A DNA stretch of 23,022 nt, taken from contig CAAAJI010000379.1 of NCBI GenBank assembly GCA_900642245.1, positions 39,460-62,481 on the forward strand. Reading direction: 5' to 3'. Every line of letters starts with the position of its first letter. The first letter of the stretch is position 1. The stretch is from Fragilaria radians. Its lineage: Eukaryota; Bacillariophyta; Fragilariophyceae; Fragilariales; Fragilariaceae. The notes under the pieces are model-generated. The model was not told the DNA's origin. It saw only the letters and a list, made by a program, of their open reading frames with translations, and did no database searches. Made by a program: the position numbers and the translations under genes. This document shows, piece after piece, positions 1-8,760 of this stretch.

Positions 1-837
1 TTGGGAGGGCTTTCGGATGGACTTATTCCGACACCGTATACAAAACTTATAGAAGAAAAGGCGATTGATTGGTCGTTAGTACAACCAATCTTATCATCGT
101 CATATTTAGGCTTTGGCATGGGTGATTTGGATCGTGATGTGGAAGAATTGTCACAGTTGATGCGTTACCTTCGAGTCCATCACAATGCTCAACACGTAGC
201 ACTTGTGGGTCATTCGACAGGTTGTCAAATATCTGTACATTTGCTTCTGAAACGAGATTTAGATTCAGATATTGCCAATCTCCTACGGATTGTGGCACTC
301 CAAGCTCCTGTAAGTGATCGTGAGGGAACGAGTCAACAGGATCCAAAACATTATGAATCCAATCTTCAAATCGCACGTACCAAACTAGAAAATGGCCATG
401 GAGATGAAATGATGCCACGATCATCCTTTTGGGCACCGATAACTGCCAAACGATATTGGGACTTGCATGCCAAGGGTGGTATGGATGATTACTTTTCATC
501 CGATTGGACTGATGACGAACTAATCGAACGACTTGGCCATGTGGGACAAAACAGTCCGAATCTCCAGGCAATATTGGTGGCGTTTTCTGGTGCAGATGAA
601 TATGTACCAAAGGATATTGATACCAAAGGGTTAACACAACGTCTCTGTGATGCCATGAATCATTATCAAAATGAAAGGAAATCTGACAATTGTGATGAAC
701 AACAACAAGAACAACAACCTTTGGCAATTCCACTATACCTCGCCACAGGAAATCATAATCTTTCCCAGTCACCGGGTGATGCTGAGCGATTTGTAGATAG
801 ATTTGTTGAGTTACTTCAAAAGCTTAATGAAGTATAA
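1..837 (+). CDS. DUF1749-type alpha/beta hydrolase (5' truncated by window edge)
   Basis: The reading frame is open from the first base, so the true start lies upstream; the first codon (ttg) is internal. The visible 278 residues begin in the conserved GGLSDGL segment near the N-terminus of this family. A nucleophile elbow GHSTGCQ places the catalytic Ser near residue 72. The segment FSGADEYVP supplies a likely acid (Asp199) and TGNHNLS the likely His252, so the Ser-Asp-His order of an alpha/beta hydrolase is complete. A short Gln/Glu-rich insert (about 231-239) precedes the last strand. The family (UPF0613/DUF1749) is found in fungi, plants and algae; its substrate is unknown to me. No signal peptide can be judged because the N-terminus is missing. 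It ends in tandem stops (TAA TAA) and converges on the protease gene at 1572. Family assignment is from motif order, not a search. Confidence 0.8.
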   Translation: MGGLSDGLIPTPYTKLIEEKAIDWSLVQPILSSSYLGFGMGDLDRDVEELSQLMRYLRVHHNAQHVALVGHSTGCQISVHLLLKRDLDSDIANLLRIVALQAPVSDREGTSQQDPKHYESNLQIARTKLENGHGDEMMPRSSFWAPITAKRYWDLHAKGGMDDYFSSDWTDDELIERLGHVGQNSPNLQAILVAFSGADEYVPKDIDTKGLTQRLCDAMNHYQNERKSDNCDEQQQEQQPLAIPLYLATGNHNLSQSPGDAERFVDRFVELLQKLNEV

Positions 838-1571
838 TAACATGTACATTATTGATAATATTGGCATTTCCACTTCCAGCGATAAAAGTGATTGCAACAA
901 AAATCTTTCAATGGCAGCTAGGATGTGTTTTTCTGGTCCTTAATATCCGATTTGACATATTGTAACCAGTCTTCTGGACTCACCAATCATGGAAGATTGA
1001 GGAAATATCAAGCAAGGCAGAGCATGAAAATATCATTCATCAAGTGATGTTGGCTGAAATTAACAAACAAGAAATTTTCCTGCACTTAGTAATGCAAAGC
1101 AGGGGAGGACATGCTCAGCACTGAGCGTCAAAATAACTTTGAAGATGTATCATCAGGACTTTTCCTGATGCTATCCAGGACTATTACATACTCGTGTGGA
1201 GCCTCCTGTCATAATCAATTATGCAAAAACTAAAAAAGGTTTGTAATGATTGATTAATAAATAAACTGATTAATCTTTGTTACTAGACTTCATTTTATAG
1301 ATTGCATATCGTAATGGTTTCTATGTAATTTGATTGATGAATGATAATATTATTCCTTTTTTTCAGATTTTAAAAATACGTTCTTTGTTCTGGAATTCGA
1401 AGATACTCTCATTCCGGCGTTATATCATCTATTGCAAGTTGTATCATTAGCATGACTTTAGATGTTAAAAAAGAAAAAGAATACAAATAATGCTTAGATA
1501 ATAGATTTCAAAATTATTCCGCATTTTTGCATACGTTCTTGGTTGGGCCAATGACAAAACATGCATTCGCA
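838..1571. other. Intergenic region between convergent genes
   Basis: This AT-rich stretch separates the hydrolase and the first protease, which point at each other, so it should hold both 3' UTRs. No convincing coding frame was seen. It contains a perfect 8-bp-stem hairpin at 1151-1170. From about 1500 to 1571 it closely matches the sequence just past the second protease (about 5451-5522), so the protease duplication includes roughly 70 bp of 3' flank. Confidence 0.6.
1151..1170. repeat. Perfect short hairpin (8-bp stem, 4-nt loop)
   Basis: CATCAGGA at 1151-1158 is the exact reverse complement of TCCTGATG at 1163-1170, with a CTTT loop. It lies about 310 bp past the stop of the hydrolase gene. 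No function can be assigned; in AT-rich eukaryotic DNA such hairpins can occur by chance. Confidence 0.5.
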
Positions 1572-2657
1572 TCAAAACACTGGTGTCAAAACAGGACTTG
1601 TGGGAAAGCCCGCAGGACTCTCAATAGCTGGAGCAAGGGGTGCCTCAGAGGGTTCCTCTGTGGGAGGTAAGGTTGGACGACGAGTTTGTAACTTTTTCCT
1701 GATTGGTTTTCTCGTTGGTTTGCGCTTAATGGTTGGAGCTGATGATAGTTGTGGTGATGGCTTCAAACTATTGTGGCACGACAAAGGTGGACTCTTACTA
1801 GTTCTGCAAATTGTATCTTCTATCCAACCCAAATAGGTAGAAACTCGAGCATAAACGCCTGGAAGGTTGGCAAGTGCACATCCCACACCAAACGAAACAA
1901 CACCAACTTGGATGTCATCCTTTGCACTTGCACCATGAACTACCAAGGGACCGCCTGAGTCTCCGCCACAGCTATCTTTTCCTCCTCGTGTAGGTCCAGC
2001 ACAAAGCATGGCAGTTTCTGATATTGTCCCTTTATAGGAGTTGGCATCATTGCAATCTTGTTGCGAAACGGCAGGGACTGAAACTTCCAAGAGATACTCT
2101 GGAAACATTCCATTCCCATTGGAAGTATCTCCAAAGCCAACCACAGTGAGTGACTGGCCAACAATGGGTGCGGCAGATGCACCATTGAGCTTCACGAGAG
2201 GAACCCCAGTAACGGCACGATCCAACAGCAGTAAAGCTACATCTCCTGTGTTACGGTAAGCATTGTATGATGGATATTGAATTTTTTTGGTAACCCTATG
2301 AACATATTCATATCCAGTTCGTCGACCCGTATCTTGAGTGTAATTGACCTTGGCCGTAATGCTAGTCACTGGGTCATCGGTTGAATATATGCAGTGAGCT
2401 GCTGTCAATATCATATCCGGAGCAACCAAAGAACCGCCACAAAAATAAACTGAGCCAGATTGATAGTATATATCCAAATGTGTGTAGTATGGATGTCGCA
2501 TTGGATTCGAAACTCTTCCACCGACAATTCGACTTTCCAATCGACGAATCTCTTCGTCACTAGTTGCCGAAAAGGCTGATGAGGCGGAAGAAGATGACGA
2601 AACAGAATAACAGCATTTAGAACTCAAAAGAAAAAGGGTCCATAGTATACCTTTCAT
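1572..2657 (-). CDS. Secreted trypsin-like serine protease (S1 family), copy 1
   Basis: This 361-residue protein is a chymotrypsin-fold endopeptidase. A signal peptide (about 1-18, MKGILWTLFLLSS...) is followed by a Ser-rich propeptide. The activation site is R43 before IVGG (44-47). The catalytic triad is visible: His88 in TAAHC, Asp139 in GDVALLLLD and Ser234 in GGDSGGP. Asp228 in KDSCGGDSGG occupies the S1 pocket position (chymotrypsin Asp189), so cleavage after Arg/Lys is expected; with Arg before IVGG this also suggests autoactivation. After the domain (about 284 on) comes a 75-residue tail rich in Pro, Thr, Lys and Ser, likely extended and perhaps wall- or matrix-binding. The gene is a near twin of the one at 5523-6608. 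The start at 2657 is supported by the signal peptide directly following the Met. Role (digestion, defence or wall turnover) is unknown. Confidence 0.93.
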   Translation of the reverse strand: MKGILWTLFLLSSKCCYSVSSSSSASSAFSATSDEEIRRLESRIVGGRVSNPMRHPYYTHLDIYYQSGSVYFCGGSLVAPDMILTAAHCIYSTDDPVTSITAKVNYTQDTGRRTGYEYVHRVTKKIQYPSYNAYRNTGDVALLLLDRAVTGVPLVKLNGASAAPIVGQSLTVVGFGDTSNGNGMFPEYLLEVSVPAVSQQDCNDANSYKGTISETAMLCAGPTRGGKDSCGGDSGGPLVVHGASAKDDIQVGVVSFGVGCALANLPGVYARVSTYLGWIEDTICRTSKSPPLSCHNSLKPSPQLSSAPTIKRKPTRKPIRKKLQTRRPTLPPTEEPSEAPLAPAIESPAGFPTSPVLTPVF

Positions 2658-3366
2658 AGTTGACTCCTTTTCTGAGAAGGAAATTTTATGGAGGTGTAAA
2701 TGACCGGATGTCTGTACCCGTTAATTCTAGGTATCAATACGAGGTTTTCTTTCTTACAGGAATGATTCTAAATGAGAGTTTTGTCCAGGAAATATTTGTC
2801 ACGATTGAAAGCCAGTCCCTCGAAAAATCAATGGCTGAGATTTTCATACGATACATGGAGGTTAACGAATGAGGCCAGCATGCTTTGCTTTGCAAAATAT
2901 AATACCTCATTAAAAAAGAAATAAATCAAAACTTGTTCTCATTCACATAACTACGAATCAGTAATATGCTAATCGTGGAGTGCATCAGAGTTGAAGAAGT
3001 CTTATGCGGTTAGTAATTGCCAACGGAGTGCATAAAGCATTTCTTAACTTTAGTTCCAGGGTAAGTTAAGGATGATAGCATGTAATACCAAGTTGCGCAA
3101 ACGTAATGAAGCACAGTATTTGCATACTTTGGTTATGCATACAGTATAACTCTTAGAACACTTAACCTTTTTTGGCAAAAAATTGCTCCAATAAGATATA
3201 CTTGGATATTGCTACACCACTGAGTTCAAAGTAACAATTAGCCATGTATATATGATTCTACAGTTATCGAACTTTTCTTGAGAACATAATGTAGCAATGC
3301 TGCAATGTTTGTTATCACATGTGCCAGTGGAAACACGTAAAAATTTGTCATTTCATTACGTATTTC
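2658..3366. other. Upstream region of protease copy 1
   Basis: No gene was recognised. The part nearest the gene (about 2658-2830) retains patchy similarity to the region upstream of protease copy 2 (about 6609-6750), for example around 2788-2815 versus 6700-6727, so the duplication also carried 5' flank. A 70-codon plus-strand ORF at 2660-2872 falls in this promoter-like region and has no recognisable features. The rest is AT-rich and featureless. Confidence 0.5.
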
Positions 3367-3377
3367 CTACAAAACCT

Positions 3378-4035
3378 TGATATTCATCAAGACAAATTTG
3401 ATACAATAATCGAAGTTATCAACATTCAAATATGAGAGTGATGAATGGAGTGTTAATGATTCCGGGATGCTATTTGCTCCTTCTAATGCATTATCATTAT
3501 CTCTGATGTCCAATAATTCCAAGGATAAGTTTACTTTCAAAAGTTCAGCAAATACCAACGCTCCCTCTTTATTAAAATTTGTTTGCTAAGATTTAATGAA
3601 ACCAACCATGAACTAACATTCAACGTTTCAGAGAATGATAGAGCTTGACCCATTTCATGTTCAATATTGTTACAGCCAATATCTAGTGATTTCAAAGATG
3701 AATGCATTTCCAAAGCCGAGGAAATTGCTGTGGTGCCCTCTTTTCCAAAGTGATTATTCTCAAGACCTAGAAATAGCAAGGAAAAGTCCATTGTCAACGC
3801 ATCAGCAAATGCAAATGTACCTTCTTTGTCGATTTTGCTGTGACCAAGTCCTAGTTAGTAACCGCAATTCTCTCTTTTCCAATTAATTTCTCCTCTAAAT
3901 CAAGTGATTTCAAGGAAGAATTCATGTTAAGGCCGAAGCAACGCTTAATATCCCGTCAAATCTAGGGTCAGCATCACAAAGATCTAGGATTATCAACAAC
4001 AAAATAACTCTTCATGCTTCGGCAATTTTGGATAC
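3378..4035 (-). pseudogene. Decayed leucine-rich-repeat gene fragment, copy A
   Basis: Reading the minus strand gives about seven LRR units of the roughly 28-residue ribonuclease-inhibitor/NLRC3-like type. Units include SSLKSLDLEE, LLFLGLENNHFGKEGTTAIS, SSLKSLDIGCNNIEHEMG, NKEGALVFAELLKVNLSLEL and SSLSYLNVDNF. The frame is broken: a stop follows the first clear unit near 3855, a one-base shift lies near 3570, and another shift lies near 3925. Neither piece makes a plausible whole protein, so this is a pseudogene. LRRs of this kind mediate protein-protein contacts and are very abundant in diatoms; no partner domain is visible. A related and more damaged copy lies at 4950-5420 in the same orientation. 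Its 5' side abuts a copia fragment at about 4042. Confidence 0.75.
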
Positions 4036-4041
4036 TCCCTC

Positions 4042-4300
4042 CAGGTTAGATTCATGTTAAGGTCATTGGGTGTGGCATTAGATGGACCTACTCTAATGTT
4101 AGGAGATAATATGTCAGTGGTTTTAAATACTTCAGTTCCTTCAAGTGTCTTGAAGAAAATGCATAATGCAATTGCATACCATTGTGTCCGAGAAGCTATT
4201 GCGGCAATGCCATTTACTATGCTTGTCGTATTGTAAAAGAAACCACATAAGATTATGGATAAACTAATTTCTCAGTGTCCTTTCGCAGCCTAAAAGCAAT
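4042..4300 (+). mobile_element. Ty1/copia RNase H fragment
   Basis: The plus-strand frame reads VRFMLRSLGVALDGPTLM, then LGDNMSVVLNTSVPSSVL, then KKMHNAIAYHCVREAIAA. This matches the end of the copia RNase H domain: the D-N-x-S-V motif, the S-x-L-K-K/R-x-H-N segment, and the Y/F-H-x-V-R-E-A-I-A segment. After one stop (4234) the same frame continues with KKPHKIMDKLIS, resembling the usual ADILTK-type tail. No integrase, reverse transcriptase or LTR was found beside it, so it is a truncated dead fragment. It lies between the two LRR pseudogene copies and on the opposite strand. Confidence 0.8.
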
Positions 4301-4949
4301 TTTAATTTAGATATTTGTGATATGTCGAGTCAAATACCTTATCCGAACTAACACTTTTTCGACGTTAAGGTGGCATGGCATTGTACTCTTGGATTCCCTT
4401 TGGAATACGTTAGAATTTCACACTTCGAGCAAACAAAAGGCAAATCCCATTGAACCATCCATATGCTTTTTTCATGAGTTTGCAAGCATCAGAAGTCTCG
4501 CACTCCAATTTTGTACTTTTTCTTCGTGTCTAGCACACAGCACTTGTTGCAATCATAGATTTGTGTATTTCCATCAGACACATGCTAAGAGCAACATGTC
4601 ATTTCATATGAAGCTCGATTCATAGCAGATTGATATTGCCTAGACTAGAGGTAACGCTGAAACTATTGCTTCAAAACCGATGCGAGAATTAACAATTTTA
4701 TTTATGTATAGTTTTTATTGTACCAGCCTTTGGAAATTTGGAAAGCTGATGTGGGAACACAATGCACACATTTATTTCTTGTATTTAAGAATGCTCTACT
4801 CAGTTCAAAAAAGGAGGTCAAATGTTTTTTCAACATTCCCCAGTGAAGCCTTCATCCAATATTTAAGGCTAACACTTGCGCAGCATCTTTGTCAACAAGT
4901 AGATCTAATAAACATTTGTGATTGTGTTGCGTATTCACTGCTCAGGCTT
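4301..4949. other. Gene-free stretch between LRR copies
   Basis: Two plus-strand open frames (4317-4625 and 4680-4973) are present, but they have no recognisable domain and the second runs into antisense LRR sequence. The stretch may hold the rest of the degraded copia fragment, but I could not align it. Confidence 0.4.
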
Positions 4950-5420
4950 GAAATTCATCAAAACTACTTTTGATACTTGAAGTTATCAACATTCAAATAA
5001 GAGAGTGAGGAATTGAGTGTTGATGATTCAGAGATGCTATATGCTTACTCTAATTCAATATCATGCTCCCTGATAATTACAGGGATAAGTTTACTTTTAA
5101 TAGTTCTGCTATTGCATATGCTCCCTCTTTACGGAAGAAATTCTAGCTAAGGTTAGCAAAGTCAATGATGAATTAGCTTTCAATGTTTCAGAGATTATTA
5201 ATACTCTTTGTTTCCAATGTTTTTGACTCCTAGAAATAACAATCTCAGGAAACAATTCACTAATAAAGTTTTACCGACTGCTGATGCTCATTCATTTTCA
5301 ATATCAATCTAGTGATTTTAAAGATGAATTCATTTCTAGGCCTTCGTAATTTCTGTAGCACCCTCTTTTCTAAAGTGTTTATTCCCTAGACCTAGTAATT
5401 GCAAGTTGTTAGAATTTAGA
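4950..5420 (-). pseudogene. Decayed leucine-rich-repeat gene fragment, copy B
   Basis: The minus strand carries the same LRR series as 3378-4035 but with more stops. Recognisable pieces are LQLLGLGNKHFRKEGATEIT, NSSLKSLD, ISETLKANSSLTLLTLA and FRKEGAYAIAELLKVNLSL. DNA alignment with copy A is visible over several repeats and both copies share the same 3' edge, near the sequence gaagttatcaacattcaaata. It sits about 100 bp past the 3' end of protease copy 2, transcribed in the same direction. It is either a second duplicate or another section of one originally longer LRR gene split by the copia fragment. Confidence 0.65.
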
Positions 5421-5522
5421 AAGATTAAGAAGACTATTAAAGCGTAAAACAATAGATTTCAAAATTATTCCGCATTTTTGCATAAGTTCTTGGTTGGGCC
5501 AATGAAAAAACATGCATTCGCA

Positions 5523-6608
5523 TCAAAACACTGGTGGCAAAACAGGACTCGTGGGAAAGACCACAGGGCTCTCAACAGGAGGAGCAACGGGTGCCTCAGA
5601 GGGTTCCTCCGTGGGAGGTAAGGTTGGACGACGAGTTGTTGTCTTTTTTCTGGTTGGTTTTCTTGTTGGCTTGGGCTTAACGGTTGGAGCTGATGATTGT
5701 TGTGGTGACGGCTTCACACTATTCTGACATGACAAAGGTGGACTTTTACTAGTTCTGCAAATTGTATCTTGAATCCATCCCAAATAGGTAGAAACTCGAG
5801 CATAAACGCCCGGAAGGTTGGCAAGTGCACATCCCAAACCAAATGAAACAACACCAACTTGGATATCATCCTTTGCACTTGCACCATGAATTACTAAGGG
5901 ACCGCCTGAGTCTCCGCCACAGCTATCCTTTCCTCCTCGCGTAGGTCCAGCGCAAAGCATGGCAGTTTCTGAAATTGTCCCTTTATAGGAGTTGGCATCA
6001 TTGCAATCTTGTTGCGAAACGGCAGGGACTGAAACTTCCAACAGATACTCTGGAAACACTCCGTTCCCATTGGAAGTATCTCCAAAGCCAACCACAGTGA
6101 GTGACTGGCCAACAATCGGTTCGGTAGATACACCATTGAGCTTCACGAGAGGAACCCCAGTAACGGCACGATCCAACAACAGTAAAGCTACATCTCCTAT
6201 GTTTTTGTATGCATCGTATGTTGGATATTGAATTTGTTTGGTAACCTTACGCACAAATTCATATCCAGTTCGTCGACCCGTATCTTGAGTGTAATTGACC
6301 TTTGCAGTGATTCTAGTCACTCGGCCATTGGTTGAATATATACAGTGAGCTGCCGTCAATATCATATCTGGAGCAATCAAAGAACCGCCACAAAAATAAA
6401 CTGAGCCAGATTGATAATATATATCCAAATGTGTGTAGTATGGATGTCGCATTGGATTCGAAACCTTTCCACCGACAATCCGACTTTCCAATCGACGAAT
6501 CTCTTCGTCACTTGTTGCTAAAGTGGCTGATAAGGCTGAGGAGGATGAAGAAACAGAATAACAGCAATTAGAACTGAAAAGAAGAATGGTCCATAGTATA
6601 CCTTGCAT
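5523..6608 (-). CDS. Secreted trypsin-like serine protease (S1 family), copy 2
   Basis: I chose the Met at 6608 (MQGILWTILLFSS) because it gives exactly 361 residues, the same as copy 1, and puts the signal peptide at the N-terminus. An in-frame Met at 6632 would add eight mostly polar residues (MCHGRKTT) in front of it. By eye the two proteins differ at about 43 of 361 positions (near 88% identity), with changes concentrated in the signal peptide, surface loops and C-terminal tail. Arg43-IVGG activation site, His88, Asp139, Asp228 (S1 pocket) and Ser234 are all kept, so this copy should also be an active Arg/Lys-specific protease. The tail is again Pro/Thr/Lys-rich, with KPKPTRKPTRKK repeats. 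A damaged LRR copy lies downstream and an inverted repeat (6824-6998) lies about 215 bp upstream of the start, where it could affect transcription. Confidence 0.93.
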   Translation of the reverse strand: MQGILWTILLFSSNCCYSVSSSSSALSATLATSDEEIRRLESRIVGGKVSNPMRHPYYTHLDIYYQSGSVYFCGGSLIAPDMILTAAHCIYSTNGRVTRITAKVNYTQDTGRRTGYEFVRKVTKQIQYPTYDAYKNIGDVALLLLDRAVTGVPLVKLNGVSTEPIVGQSLTVVGFGDTSNGNGVFPEYLLEVSVPAVSQQDCNDANSYKGTISETAMLCAGPTRGGKDSCGGDSGGPLVIHGASAKDDIQVGVVSFGLGCALANLPGVYARVSTYLGWIQDTICRTSKSPPLSCQNSVKPSPQQSSAPTVKPKPTRKPTRKKTTTRRPTLPPTEEPSEAPVAPPVESPVVFPTSPVLPPVF

Positions 6609-7704
6609 AGTTGTCTTCCTTCCGTGACACAAACATACAATGGAGGTGGAGAATTGGATAATTTAACTCGATCTCATGAGAAGCTTTCTATTCTAGAAAA
6701 TTGCCAAGGAAATAATTGCCACGATTGCAAGCCTGACAGTGCTGTTACACATATTCAATTATTATCACAGCGATCTGGCCGGTGCTACCCCTTAACCCTT
6801 CTGCATTTTGTTAGTACATTAATACTCGAGAAAGTGATCGAGTAGTTAGAGAGAGAGCGACTAAAATCACTAGGGATCAAGCTAATTCAAACGGTTAAGT
6901 CAAAATCGTTTTATACTTAAATCAGTTTTTTTAATTAGCTATATCCCTATTAATTTTAGTCGATCATCTATACTCGTACTCAATGCCTTTCTCGAGACTC
7001 TATAAACATAGTTTATGAGAGTATTGGGAAAAATTAGAATTGCTGAAGTCTATTGTATCAACTGCTAAATTCTCTTAATCTTGATGAGCTTCTTAAGCAA
7101 TAAGTCATTTGAGCCCAAATTTAACAATTAGTGATTTAATGGATATTATTCTAATCTAATTTAAGCCCAATACTTGAAGAATGTCACAATTGAGATTGAT
7201 ATTCAATGTGGGTGGTATGCGATGATACGGAACTTATTTTACCACTAAGTACGGCAAGCAATAGATAAATTCGATTTTACTACATTACGTACAAAAACAT
7301 CACTTTTTTCGTTTCTTTACCACCGGCAATCATCAGAACGAAAAATAAAAGGTTAACATTTGAACCAATTGATCCATTTTCAATTTGAAAGCTTGATCTT
7401 TTTTTGTAACAACAAATTTTGGGTTTAGTTTCTTTCATAACATTTTTGTTGTAAAAGTATCATGCGAATATGTAAGTTAAATAGTATCTAAATTTAGAGC
7501 GTAAAAATCATTTCATATGACACTTACAATAGCAAAAAAAAAGAAAATACATTTCACAACGTATAAGTACTAGAAAAAATCTGTTCCTTTTCATTTCCCT
7601 ACAGTTGCATTTCAAGCCTCATTTAATTTTTGTAACAATAGTTAATGTCATTAGTATCGGGGATAATTTGAAAATTAGTTAGAATATGGGATTGGGGTTA
7701 CAAA
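6609..7704. other. Intergenic region between protease copy 2 and the acyltransferase gene
   Basis: It holds the upstream region of protease copy 2, with patchy similarity to that of copy 1, then a conserved short repeat at about 6770-6845, the inverted repeat (6824-6998), and an AT-rich stretch from 7000 that includes the 3' flank of the gene ending at 7705. No coding sequence was recognised. Confidence 0.5.
6824..6998. repeat. Long imperfect inverted repeat (MITE-like hairpin)
   Basis: The left arm (about 6824-6891) and right arm (about 6925-6998) are imperfect reverse complements. The best section pairs gactaaaatcactagggat (6859-6878) and the following caagctaatt with the complement of 6931-6961. 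Outer ends both carry ctcgagaaag-type sequence (6825-6834 and the complement of 6987-6996). The loop is about 33 bp. No ORF lies inside. This is the structure of a small non-autonomous DNA element or a transcribed hairpin. A target-site duplication was not identified with confidence. Confidence 0.65.
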
Positions 7705-8760
7705 CTATATATATTCTTCCTTATTATTGTCATTATGATCATATCGGAATGGACCTGTGTAATCCGCTACTGATGTCCAATCCTCGATAGACACAAATCC
7801 ATATCGCATCTTTAAATCACTAAAGGCATCTGATCCACTGGGGCCTAAATCAACAATATCAATTCCTTCTGTTTCGATGGCTCGACGGACAAGTTCATAA
7901 ACGGAATGAAACCATACGTAACGTTTCGATGCTTCATCGGTAGCATAGAACCATTGTCCCCGTAATGTATTTCCCTTTTGAATTTCATGTGCAAATGCTA
8001 AAATTCGATTGTTGTTGTCATGTACATCCCGATATTCTCGAATGACACCAACCATACGGGTTGTTCCAATAAATCGACTAATCCCCTCAGCGAGTGCATT
8101 TATAAAATCATTGGACCCCAAAAGACGGATTTCATGTTCCAAGACACAACGGAAGTGTGATAATGATGAATGAGGTGCTGGTTGATTGGCTTGTATAGCC
8201 TTTGTAGAGACAGTAAAGGAGGGCGATGTTGATGATGTAACATCTCCTGCCGCCATGCTGCGGGCCTTTTGTAGAGTCCGACGACATCCTCGGGGTAATG
8301 TTGCTACCCAATCATTGACTGTTTGAAAGTTACGAACATCTAAAATTGCATGTGGCCTTGTTTGGAAGATACCCATCCATTGAGCCGCACCCATGGCTCC
8401 CAAAGACGCCTCCTCACGTTGTTTTAACGTGAAACATCCACCAATGGGTTCTTCCTGATCCTTTGGTAAGAATTTCAAGGCATACTCCTTCATGGGATCT
8501 AGTTCAGGGATATCACCAAAGACAGCTGCAATTGCTGTCATTAAATCATTGTATCGACTATCTCCATCCAATGCTCGATGTATCCATGCAAACAATTCCT
8601 TTGTTTTCCTATCATCTAATTGAGCCTCAACTTGCACTGTAACTTCTTTTTTACTTCCTAGAAGAGAACTCCTCCATTTTTGGTGAGTTGAGAGGATTGA
8701 AAACGATGCTGCAAAGTGGATATGAATCACGAGAAAAACACATCCTATCAGCATTTGCAT
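7705..8760 (-). CDS. FemAB/BioF2-like GNAT-fold acyltransferase, probably plastid-targeted
   Basis: The 351-residue protein begins with a hydrophobic signal peptide (MQMLIGCVFLVIHIHFAAS). Phe20 directly follows the likely cleavage site, then a Ser/Lys/Arg-rich stretch to about residue 40. This is the bipartite AxA|F-type presequence of diatom plastid proteins. The C-terminal half (about 235-325) has the pattern of the FemAB/BioF2-like GNAT-type fold: a strand with ILAFAHEIQ, then GQWFYATDEASKRYVWF, a helix with VYELVRRAIE, DIVDLGPSGS and SDLKMRYGF, which resembles the late LGPG...K..fG motif of such enzymes. The N-terminal half (about 50-160) is helical, with a conserved-looking LPRGCRRTLQKAR. 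The family transfers acyl or aminoacyl groups; the substrate here is unknown. Fold assignment is from pattern recognition only. It is transcribed away from the gene at 10340. Confidence 0.65.
   Translation of the reverse strand: MQMLIGCVFLVIHIHFAASFSILSTHQKWRSSLLGSKKEVTVQVEAQLDDRKTKELFAWIHRALDGDSRYNDLMTAIAAVFGDIPELDPMKEYALKFLPKDQEEPIGGCFTLKQREEASLGAMGAAQWMGIFQTRPHAILDVRNFQTVNDWVATLPRGCRRTLQKARSMAAGDVTSSTSPSFTVSTKAIQANQPAPHSSLSHFRCVLEHEIRLLGSNDFINALAEGISRFIGTTRMVGVIREYRDVHDNNNRILAFAHEIQKGNTLRGQWFYATDEASKRYVWFHSVYELVRRAIETEGIDIVDLGPSGSDAFSDLKMRYGFVSIEDWTSVADYTGPFRYDHNDNNKEEYI

Noticed and set aside
47..772. 241-codon minus-strand ORF
   Set aside because: It is antisense to the hydrolase gene, whose catalytic motifs are clear. 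The antisense product is His/Val-rich without any motif.
1561..1836. Plus-strand ORF overlapping the end of protease copy 1, with a similar one at 5512-5727
   Set aside because: Both are Gly-rich antisense readings of the Pro/Thr-rich protease tail. Their similarity only reflects the gene duplication.
1940..2185. Minus-strand ORF inside protease copy 1, with a twin at 5894-6136
   Set aside because: It lies in another frame of the same strand within the catalytic domain. Its conservation follows from the conserved protease frame.
4317..4973. Two plus-strand ORFs (102 and 97 codons)
   Set aside because: They have no recognisable domain and unusual composition, and the second overlaps the LRR relic antisense. 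They look like chance open frames in AT-rich DNA.
6609..6632. Eight-codon N-terminal extension of protease copy 2
   Set aside because: It would put polar residues in front of the signal peptide, and copy 1 has no counterpart. The Met at 6608 gives the same length as copy 1.
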